A stretch of DNA of 7,391 nt from DATJUF01 sp035502655 (GTDB lineage Bacteria; Desulfobacterota; Binatia; Binatales; Binataceae): positions 1 to 7,391 of the forward strand of contig DATJUF010000352.1 in NCBI GenBank assembly GCA_035502655.1, in the 5' to 3' direction. The notes beneath the pieces are model-generated. The model was given only the letters and a program-made list of their open reading frames with translations. It was not told the DNA's origin and did not search any database. The translations under genes and the position numbers were made by a program. Of this stretch, positions 1-5,916 are shown piece after piece; within the stretch, counting starts at the first letter, position 1; every line of letters starts with the position of its first letter.

Positions 1-17
1 AGAATCTGAAGCCTCGC

Positions 18-662
18 TTGCTACGTAGCGGGAATGAATCACTAGCGATGAGCCCTGAGTTTGATGCGCCGAACGGCTGGCTGCACTGCACCGCATCAGG
101 CGATGACGAATTGGTGATCGCGCCGGCCAGTTATGGCCCTCGCGGTGTGGGCGCGTCGATCCGATACGCTCTAGCCGATTCGCCGTTCGGACGAATTTTG
201 CTGGCGGCGACTGCTCACGGCGTCTGCTGGCTTGGCCTCGCCGCGCCGGACGCGCGGCTTGAAGCCGAACTTCGCGGCGACTATCCCGCGGCAAACTGCA
301 TTCGCGATGACCTCCCGCTAGCACCGCCCGTATTCGCTATCCTCGATTTTGTTAATGGCAAACGCCCTGACCTCGATTTGCCGATGGATCTTCGCGCGAC
401 GCCGTTCGAGGCCGCCGTATGGCATCAACTATGCTCGATCCCGCGCGGCTCGACTCGCTCTTATGGCGCAATCGCAGAACGCCTCGGCAAGCCTTCGGCC
501 TCCCGCGCCGTCGGTCACGCCAACGGAGCCAATCCGCTCGCGATTATTATCCCATGTCATCGCGCGATCGGTTCTGACGGTTCGTTAACCGGCTATCGTT
601 GGGGCCTCGAAGTTAAGCGCCGCCTTCTGGAGCACGAGCAGGCTTTGTGCGCTCGTTGCTAG
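18..662 (+). CDS. ogt: Methylated-DNA--protein-cysteine S-methyltransferase (Ogt / Ada C-terminal domain type)
   Basis: DNA repair protein that moves the alkyl group from O6-alkylguanine (and O4-alkylthymine) to its own cysteine in a single-turnover suicide reaction. From the TTG start it has 214 residues. The active site is IIIPCHRAIG with the acceptor Cys180, followed by the GYRWG segment (192-196). The DNA-binding helix reads RAVGHANGANP (163-173) with the arginine finger at Arg163. A ribonuclease-like N-terminal fold begins near IRYALAD (48-54). The region from residue 36 resembles the linker and C-terminal half of Ada rather than the shortest Ogt proteins, but no Ada zinc or AraC domain is visible. 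The start is uncertain: TTG at 18 and ATG at 48 (204 aa) are both possible, and the frame has no stop before base 1, so the gene may extend left of the window. It converges with the amidotransferase gene. Function is secure; the 5' end is not. Confidence 0.9.
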   Translation: MLRSGNESLAMSPEFDAPNGWLHCTASGDDELVIAPASYGPRGVGASIRYALADSPFGRILLAATAHGVCWLGLAAPDARLEAELRGDYPAANCIRDDLPLAPPVFAILDFVNGKRPDLDLPMDLRATPFEAAVWHQLCSIPRGSTRSYGAIAERLGKPSASRAVGHANGANPLAIIIPCHRAIGSDGSLTGYRWGLEVKRRLLEHEQALCARC

Positions 663-678
663 CTGAATTCCACTGGCG

Positions 679-1386
679 CTAAGTTCCTTGTATGGGTGCT
701 GCCCAGCGGGCGAAAATCTGAGCGCCGATCGTCTCGAGCTTCGGCAGATGAACCTCTATCTGGGTCGTGATCGCGTCGCCGTCGATACCGGCTCGCTTCA
801 GCCCCTCCCCGAATTCCATCACCAGTGCCGTCAAAATCTCGCGCGTAATCTCGGCATGGAATAGAATGCCATAGGCACTATTGCCGTAGCGAAACGCCTG
901 CACTTCCGTCAGGTCCGACGAGGCCAGCGGTGTTGCGCCAGACGGCAGGTCGAAAACGTCGCTATGCCAATGCATCGCGGTGAACTCGCGCGGCAGTCCC
1001 CGCGTCAGCCGATCTTCAGCCGCCGCCTCTTCGAGCCGCACGGGATACCAGCCGATTTCCCGCTGCGTCCCGCGGCGCACTTGAGCACCGAGCGCCGCCG
1101 CCAGCAGTTGGCTGCCGAGGCATACTCCCAGTATTGGCTTGCCCTCCGCTAGTGCGTTCTCGATCAAAGCGATTTCGTCGCGCAGATAGGGATAACGGCC
1201 GAGTTGATAGACCGTCTCCGCGCCACCGAGAACAATCAGCCCGCCTGCGCCCTTCATATCGCGCGGAATCGGCTGTCGATTGAAGACGCGCACGTATTGC
1301 CATGCCAGCGCCGCACCCTCGAGCGCATCTGCAATCCCGCCGAGATTTTCCGCTGGATGATGCTGCAGGACCCAGATTTTAGCCAT
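679..1386 (-). CDS. Stand-alone class I glutamine amidotransferase (GATase1, GuaA-N-like)
   Basis: A 235-residue single-domain class I glutamine amidotransferase, expected to hydrolyse glutamine and pass ammonia to an acceptor. The nucleophile elbow is GVCLGSQLLAAALG (87-100) with Cys89. The His-Glu pair of the triad is in GILFHAEIT (His177, Glu179). The oxyanion strand is GLIVLGG (49-55), and MHWHSD (138-143) is typical of the GMP-synthase-like subfamily. No synthetase domain is attached, and none is encoded next to it, so the acceptor substrate is unknown. Proteins of this type are usually annotated only as 'type 1 glutamine amidotransferase'. Some relatives act on gamma-glutamyl compounds, which cannot be excluded. 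The ATG at 1386 is supported by an AAAAGG ribosome binding site 8 nt upstream. Its stop is 16 bp from the methyltransferase stop, and it is divergent from the acyl-CoA synthetase operon. Confidence 0.9.
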   Translation of the reverse strand: MAKIWVLQHHPAENLGGIADALEGAALAWQYVRVFNRQPIPRDMKGAGGLIVLGGAETVYQLGRYPYLRDEIALIENALAEGKPILGVCLGSQLLAAALGAQVRRGTQREIGWYPVRLEEAAAEDRLTRGLPREFTAMHWHSDVFDLPSGATPLASSDLTEVQAFRYGNSAYGILFHAEITREILTALVMEFGEGLKRAGIDGDAITTQIEVHLPKLETIGAQIFARWAAPIQGT

Positions 1387-1394
1387 CGTTAAAG

Positions 1395-1400
1395 CCTTTT
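1395..1400 (-). promoter_or_regulatory. Ribosome binding site of the amidotransferase gene
   Basis: On the minus strand this reads AAAAGG, 8 nt before the ATG at 1386. It supports that ATG as the start. Confidence 0.55.
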
Positions 1401-1532
1401 CACCCGTTAACGTCTGAATAACATCATTAGCACTCGGGCCGATGCGCTTTCATGGTTTCCGCCCGGCCGTCATGGCCTGGGTTTCAGAGTCTTGAGGCAG
1501 CCGGCTCGTGTCCGCGCGGCCTCAGAATCTTA

Positions 1533-1559
1533 GCGGCTAGTTCGCAGACTCATAGCCGC
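1533..1559. promoter_or_regulatory. Inverted repeat, candidate operator
   Basis: GCGGCTA (1533-1539) and its exact reverse complement TAGCCGC (1553-1559) are separated by 13 nt. Half-site centres are 20 bp apart, about two helical turns, as expected for a dimeric regulator. It lies 82 bp upstream of the 1642 ATG. As RNA it would be a 7-bp hairpin with a large loop and no following T-run, so it is not a good terminator. No regulator gene is present in the window to pair with it, and chance occurrence in GC-rich DNA is possible. Confidence 0.3.
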
Positions 1560-1641
1560 ACGGGGCCGCAAGCAACCCCTATCTCAGGCTCGGCCTAATC
1601 TTCTCTTGCTGAAAGGCGGGCGGATCGGCAACAAATAAAGC

Positions 1642-3396
1642 ATGGCCGTCAGCCATTCGCCTGAAAACGCATCGGTGGCGGCCATCGCACATCAGTTTGC
1701 AGGCGGCGCGTTTATGGCCGCCGGAGGCAGTATGTCTTTCATCGGTTTAAAAGAACAAACGGTCCACGGTGCCAAGAGTATCGCCGACGCTCGCGCACGC
1801 CATCAATGGCACATTCCCGCAGAATACAACGTCGCGGTCGATTGTATCGACCGCCATACCGAACTCAAGGATAAGCTCGCCCTGTATTACGAAGACGACG
1901 AAGGCCGCGAGGAAAAGTACACCTTCGGCCAGATTGCTGCTCTTAGCCGGCGCTTCGCCAACGCGCTGGTGGGACTCGGCGTCAAGCGCGGTGACGTGGT
2001 CGCGATCCATCTGCCACAACGTCCCGAAACCGCGATCGCGCACTTGGCGATCTATCGAATTGGAGCGATCGCCCTGCCAATCTCAAAACTCTTCGGCAGC
2101 GACGCCCTGCTCTATCGCCTCACCAACAGCAGCGCCCGCGTGATCATGGCCGAGCCCGAAAGCGTCGGCAAAATTGAGCCCATCCGCGATCAGTTGCCTC
2201 ACTTGAAGCATTTGATCGTGGCTGGTGGCAAAATCGGCGGCCTTAGCTTCGACGAGCTTATCGCTAAGGCCTCGGATGACTTCTCCACCGTACGCACCGC
2301 CGCCGAAGATCCAATCCTCCTGATGTACACTTCGGGCACCACCGGCGACCCCAAGGGCGTCCTGCACGCGTCGCGTTACGTGCTGGGTCATAACGGCATC
2401 GACTATTCGTACAATTTCCTGCGTCAGGGCGACCTCTACTATAGCCCTGCCGATTGGGCCTGGGCGGGCGGCCTGCTCGATGGCCTACTCGCGATTTGGC
2501 CCTACGGCGTCCCGGTGCTTGCCTATCGCAGCAAAGAACGCTTCGATCCGAACGTGATGCTGCGGCTAGTTTCCAAGTACGGCGCCACCATCGGGCTTTA
2601 CCCGCCGACCGTGCTGAAGGGATTGCGTGAGGTCAAGAATCCGCGCGAAAAATATCCTGAATTGCGCCTGCGCTGTGTCGTCAGCGGCGCCGAGCCGGTT
2701 AGTCCCGAGCTTGCGCGATGGGTCGATGAACAGCTTCGCGTCGAGTTCAACCAGGCCTTCGGCCAAACTGAAGCGAATTATTTCATTGGCAATTGTTCGG
2801 CGCTCGAAAAGCCGCGGCTGGAACCCCTGGGCAAGGCCTACCCGGGCCACGACGTCACGATTGTCGTTGATGGCCAGCCGGTCAAAACTGGCACCACCGG
2901 CGAGATCGCGATTCGCCGCGACAGCCCAGTAGTGATGAAGGAATATTGGAAGAATCCCGCGGCGATGAGCGAAAAGTTCGCCGGCGAATGGTGTCTCACC
3001 GGCGATACCGGATCGATGGACCCAGATGGCTACGTCTATTTTTACGGCCGCGGCGACGACGTGATCAAAACTTCGGGCTATCGTGTGGGACCGGCTGAGG
3101 TCGAGGCCAAGATCATCGAGCACGCCGCCGTCGCCTCGTGCGCTGTAATCGGCGTGCCAGACGATCGGCGCGGCCAAGCGATCAAGGCTTTCGTTAAACT
3201 GCTGCCGGGCCATCAGCCGTCGGACAAAATGGTTGCGGAAATCCAGCTACATGTTAAAACTCGCTTGGCCGCCCATGAATATCCTCGCGAATTCGAGTTC
3301 ATCGACGAGTTCCCGATGACAGTCACCGGCAAAATTCGTAGGCGCGACCTGCGCGACCGTGAAATCGAAAAGCTCAAGGCTACTGGAAAGCGCTGA
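1642..3396 (+). CDS. AMP-forming acyl-CoA synthetase (medium-chain / AcsA-like)
   Basis: Activates a carboxylic acid with ATP to an acyl-adenylate and then to the acyl-CoA. Counted from 1642 it has 584 residues. The large adenylation domain has the phosphate loop YTSGTTGDPKG (229-239), the aromatic-rich DWAWAGG (271-277), FGQTEAN (373-379) and the ATP-ribose motif LTGD (452-455). The hinge YGRGDDVIKTSGYR (468-481) leads to the small domain, which ends in TVTGKIRRRDLRD (560-572) with the catalytic lysine Lys564. The EYPREFEF...TVTGKI...LRD ending is typical of the ACSM/AcsA medium-chain branch, whose members take fatty, branched or aromatic acids; the exact substrate cannot be read. The start is doubtful: ATG 1642 lacks a clear ribosome binding site, whereas ATG 1732 follows GGAGG and gives 554 aa, closer to the family length. 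It is the first gene of an apparent operon with three CoA-transferases. Confidence 0.93.
   Translation: MAVSHSPENASVAAIAHQFAGGAFMAAGGSMSFIGLKEQTVHGAKSIADARARHQWHIPAEYNVAVDCIDRHTELKDKLALYYEDDEGREEKYTFGQIAALSRRFANALVGLGVKRGDVVAIHLPQRPETAIAHLAIYRIGAIALPISKLFGSDALLYRLTNSSARVIMAEPESVGKIEPIRDQLPHLKHLIVAGGKIGGLSFDELIAKASDDFSTVRTAAEDPILLMYTSGTTGDPKGVLHASRYVLGHNGIDYSYNFLRQGDLYYSPADWAWAGGLLDGLLAIWPYGVPVLAYRSKERFDPNVMLRLVSKYGATIGLYPPTVLKGLREVKNPREKYPELRLRCVVSGAEPVSPELARWVDEQLRVEFNQAFGQTEANYFIGNCSALEKPRLEPLGKAYPGHDVTIVVDGQPVKTGTTGEIAIRRDSPVVMKEYWKNPAAMSEKFAGEWCLTGDTGSMDPDGYVYFYGRGDDVIKTSGYRVGPAEVEAKIIEHAAVASCAVIGVPDDRRGQAIKAFVKLLPGHQPSDKMVAEIQLHVKTRLAAHEYPREFEFIDEFPMTVTGKIRRRDLRDREIEKLKATGKR
1723..1727 (+). 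promoter_or_regulatory. Possible internal ribosome binding site (GGAGG) for the shorter synthetase
   Basis: GGAGG lies 4 nt before the in-frame ATG at 1732. The spacing is short, but the match is better than anything ahead of the 1642 ATG. It is the main argument for a 554-residue product. Confidence 0.4.
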
Positions 3397-3454
3397 CATA
3401 CGTCGCACTTGAGCGTAATTAGTAAGTCCGAATTTCTAGCAAGGGCCGGGAAAG

Positions 3455-3459
3455 AAAGG
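3455..3459 (+). promoter_or_regulatory. Ribosome binding site of the first CoA-transferase
   Basis: AAAGG ends 7 nt before the GTG at 3467. It decides for that GTG start, since the next in-frame methionine is at residue 27, inside the conserved N-terminal fold. Confidence 0.55.
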
Positions 3460-3466
3460 TCTGGAA

Positions 3467-4678
3467 GTGGAAAACAAATCACCGTTCAGTCAAATCAGGA
3501 TCGTCGAAGCTGGCGAGGGTATCTCGGCGGCTTTCGGCGCCAAGATGATCGCCGACCTCGGCGCGGAAGTCGTCAAGATCGAGCCTCCGGACGGCGACCT
3601 CACCCGGCGCCGCGGCCCTTTTCCCGGCGATATTGAGGCCCCCGAAAAGAGCGGTCTCTTTATCTACCTCAATGCCAACAAGCGCGGCGTCGTGGCCGAT
3701 CTCACCAGGCCCGAAGGCCGGGAGTTGCTGGGCAAGCTGCTCGCGAACGCCGACATCTTTATTCACAATATCGCACCAAGCCATCGTGCCGCCCACGGCG
3801 TTGTCAGCGCGGACCTTCTCGCCAAATATCCCAAGCTGATCGTCACTTCGATTGCCCGTTTTGGCGACACTGGACCCTATGCCGGCTGGCATGGTTACGA
3901 GATGACGTCCAGCCACGCCGGCGGATGGGCCTTTGTCAGTCCCGGCTCCTCACCCTATCCCGAACAGCCGCCGCTCAAATGCTTCGGCTCGCAATGCGAG
4001 TTCCAGGGTGGTATCCACGCTGCCACGGTTACGCTCGCCGCGTATATCCATCGCCTCAAGACCGCCAAGGGCCAGGCGATCGACGTGTCCGAGCAGGAAT
4101 GTATTTCCGCGATGCTTGAGAATAGCTTCATGCATTGGACGTACGCGCACCGGCAGTCTTCTCGGCTTGGCCGCCGCATTCTTGGGCCCTGGTTCATTAT
4201 CGATTGCGCAGACGGCAAGATCTTCGCGCTTGCGGTAGAAGAGAGCCAATGGAAAGCGCTGGTTGAACTTATGGGTAATCCCGAATGGGCGCAGGACGAT
4301 CTCTTTAAGGATCGTATCAGCCGCGGCGCCAATATGGACGCGTTAATCGCGCTCTCCGCCGAATGGTTTGCGCAATGGAAGGTGCAGGACCTCTACCGTG
4401 AGGCGCAAAAGCGCCGTATTCCGTTCGCGCCGGTCAACACGATGAGCGCGCTCTACAACAGTGAACATCTGGCCGAGCGCAAGTTTTTCGTCGACCTCGA
4501 TCAACCCGGTGTCGGCCCGATTCGCCTCCCTGGTGCGCCGACCAAATATGGCACGACGCCGTGGTCATTGCGCCGTCCGGCCCCGCGTCTCGGGCAACAT
4601 GAAGAGGAAGTCTATTGCGGCGAACTCGGCCTTACGCCCGAGCGCCTCAATCAATTGCGCCAGGCCCGTGTGGCCTAG
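3467..4678 (+). CDS. CaiB/BaiF (class III) CoA-transferase family protein with Glu at the nucleophile position
   Basis: A 403-residue member of the family that moves CoA between carboxylic acids through covalent acyl intermediates. The GTG start has a good ribosome binding site. Family landmarks are IADLGAEVVKIEPPDGD (28-44), LNANKRGVVADLT (68-80), FGDTGPYAG (132-140), the helix GGIHAATVTLAA (181-192), and KGQAIDVSEQE (201-211). The catalytic aspartate expected just before that helix is replaced: the segment reads CEFQGGIH, with Glu178 where the two downstream paralogues have Asp. The N-terminus also departs from the usual LDLTxxxAGP pattern (RIVEAGEGISAAFG, 11-24). From memory, a branch of the family with 'PPGGD..RRxGPF' N-termini often has Glu here, so this may be a subfamily trait. 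The gene lies 70 bp after the synthetase and 17 bp before the next transferase. Family is certain; whether it is catalytic alone or a partner subunit is open. Confidence 0.9.
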   Translation: MENKSPFSQIRIVEAGEGISAAFGAKMIADLGAEVVKIEPPDGDLTRRRGPFPGDIEAPEKSGLFIYLNANKRGVVADLTRPEGRELLGKLLANADIFIHNIAPSHRAAHGVVSADLLAKYPKLIVTSIARFGDTGPYAGWHGYEMTSSHAGGWAFVSPGSSPYPEQPPLKCFGSQCEFQGGIHAATVTLAAYIHRLKTAKGQAIDVSEQECISAMLENSFMHWTYAHRQSSRLGRRILGPWFIIDCADGKIFALAVEESQWKALVELMGNPEWAQDDLFKDRISRGANMDALIALSAEWFAQWKVQDLYREAQKRRIPFAPVNTMSALYNSEHLAERKFFVDLDQPGVGPIRLPGAPTKYGTTPWSLRRPAPRLGQHEEEVYCGELGLTPERLNQLRQARVA

Positions 4679-4681
4679 TCT

Positions 4682-4685
4682 GAGG
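4682..4685 (+). promoter_or_regulatory. Ribosome binding site of the second CoA-transferase
   Basis: GAGG lies 10 nt before the ATG at 4696, in the 17-bp gap after the preceding stop codon. It supports that start. Confidence 0.45.
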
Positions 4686-4695
4686 ATTTTGTTCG

Positions 4696-5916
4696 ATGGC
4701 TGATCTACCGCTTTCAGGAATTCGCGTGCTTGATTTCACCTGGGCCTGGGCCGGACCGTTTTGCACGATGCAACTCGCCCATCTCGGCGCTGAAGTAATC
4801 CGCATCGAAACGACCGCGCGTCCGGCCTGCGTCACCCGCCTGGTGCCGCCCTTTGCCGACGACATTCCCGGCCCCAATCGCGCCGGTTACTTCAACCAGT
4901 ACAATCAAGGCAAGCGCGCGATCACACTCAATCTCGCGCGCCCGGAAGCGACCGATATCGCCTGCGCGATGGTCAAACATTTCGATATTGTCGCCGACAA
5001 TTTTGCCGCCGGCATCATGGACAAGCTCGGCCTTGGCTACGAGAAGCTGCGCAGCATCAAGCCGGACATCATTATGATCCAGATGTCCGGCTACGGGCAG
5101 ACTGGTCCCTTCAAGGGCTTCGTCGGCTACGGTCCACCGGCCTCCGCCGCGTCAGGCATGTTCCATGGCACCGGCTATCCTGGCGGTGAGCCAATGGAAA
5201 TCGGCATCTCCTATCCCGACCCCAACGCCGGCATCTTCGGCGCCTTCGCGATTATGGCCGCGTTGACCCATCGCGCGCTGACCGGCGAAGGCCAGTACAT
5301 AGACCAATCGCAATGGGAAACCGCGCTGGCGCTGATGCCTGAGGGCTTGCTCGATTACGAATTCAACCAGCGCGAGCCGGTGCGCAAGGGTAATCGTGAC
5401 ATCCTGATGGCGCCGCACAACTGCTACAAGGCGGCCGGTGATGCCGAATCGTGGGTTGCTATCGCCGTTGGCAATGAGGACGAATGGCGCGCGTTGTGTA
5501 AGGCGATCGGCCGACCGGAACTCGCCACCGATCCGCGCTTCACCAGCGCCGCCTTGCGCAAGCAGAACGAGGACGCGCTCGACTCCATTATCACCGCCTG
5601 GACCAAAGAGCGCGAGCGCTGGGAAATCACGCGCCTGTTGCAGAGCGTACATGTCGCCGCGTTTCCCTCGATGAGCAATAAGGACCTCGCCGAAGATCCA
5701 CATCTGCGCCAGCGCGGCTTCCTGGTCGAGCTTGAGCATCCTGAAGTCGGCAAGCGGATTCATGCTGGTATTCCATGGCAAATGTCCGGCACGCCCTGCG
5801 CCGTCCGAAGTCCTGCACCTTTACGAGGCGCGGATACCGAGTACGTCCTCAAGACTTACCTAGGCTATACCAGCGACCGTATCGAGCAGTTGCGCAAGGC
5901 GGAGATTCTAATCTGA
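4696..5916 (+). CDS. CaiB/BaiF (class III) CoA-transferase, BbsE/BbsF-like
   Basis: A 406-residue class III CoA-transferase. It begins with the canonical pattern VLDFTWAWAGPFCTMQLAHL (11-30) followed by GAEVIRIE (31-38). DNFAAGIMDKLGLGYEKLR (101-119) and SGYGQTGPFKGF (131-142) follow. The putative catalytic nucleophile is Asp175 in SYPDPNAGIFGAF, with TGEGQYIDQSQWE (196-208) after it. The C-terminal DPHLRQRGFLVELEHPEVG is the usual lid region. The 'TRPA..TR..PPF.DD.PG.NR.GYF' style of residues 40-66 recalls the formyl-CoA/benzylsuccinate-CoA transferase branch, so transfer from succinyl-CoA or a similar donor to an aryl- or alkyl-substituted acid is plausible but unproven. It sits 17 bp downstream of the Glu-type paralogue, and its stop overlaps the start of the third transferase by one base, so co-translation is likely. 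Confidence 0.93.
   Translation: MADLPLSGIRVLDFTWAWAGPFCTMQLAHLGAEVIRIETTARPACVTRLVPPFADDIPGPNRAGYFNQYNQGKRAITLNLARPEATDIACAMVKHFDIVADNFAAGIMDKLGLGYEKLRSIKPDIIMIQMSGYGQTGPFKGFVGYGPPASAASGMFHGTGYPGGEPMEIGISYPDPNAGIFGAFAIMAALTHRALTGEGQYIDQSQWETALALMPEGLLDYEFNQREPVRKGNRDILMAPHNCYKAAGDAESWVAIAVGNEDEWRALCKAIGRPELATDPRFTSAALRKQNEDALDSIITAWTKERERWEITRLLQSVHVAAFPSMSNKDLAEDPHLRQRGFLVELEHPEVGKRIHAGIPWQMSGTPCAVRSPAPLRGADTEYVLKTYLGYTSDRIEQLRKAEILI

Larger units (their letters stand above)
1387..1641. other. Divergent intergenic region between amidotransferase and CoA-ligase operon
   Basis: This 255-bp stretch separates two divergent genes and should carry promoters for both. I see no convincing sigma70 -35/-10 pair on either strand. 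It holds the amidotransferase ribosome binding site, an 8-bp palindrome CGTTAACG at 1405-1412, and a 7-bp inverted repeat at 1533-1559. No small gene or RNA is recognisable. If the synthetase really starts at 1732, the untranslated region extends to 1731. Confidence 0.6.

Noticed and set aside
663..678. Terminator in the 16-bp gap between methyltransferase and amidotransferase genes
   Set aside because: The gap is too short and has no stem-loop with a T-run.
1606..1636. Possible sigma70 promoter (TTGCTG then ACAAAT) ahead of the synthetase
   Set aside because: The -10 half matches only three consensus positions and the spacing is 19 nt, so it is too weak to call.
2566..3213. Long minus-strand open frame opposite the acyl-CoA synthetase
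   Set aside because: It is antisense to a well-supported gene, shows no recognisable motif, and long antisense frames are common in GC-rich coding DNA.
5152..5781. Long minus-strand open frame opposite the second CoA-transferase
   Set aside because: It is explained as a codon-bias shadow of the + strand gene, with no domain features of its own.
5775..5915. 47-residue in-frame N-terminal extension of the third CoA-transferase
   Set aside because: It lies wholly inside the preceding gene, is arginine-rich in the manner of an out-of-frame reading, and the family fold begins right after the ATG at 5916.
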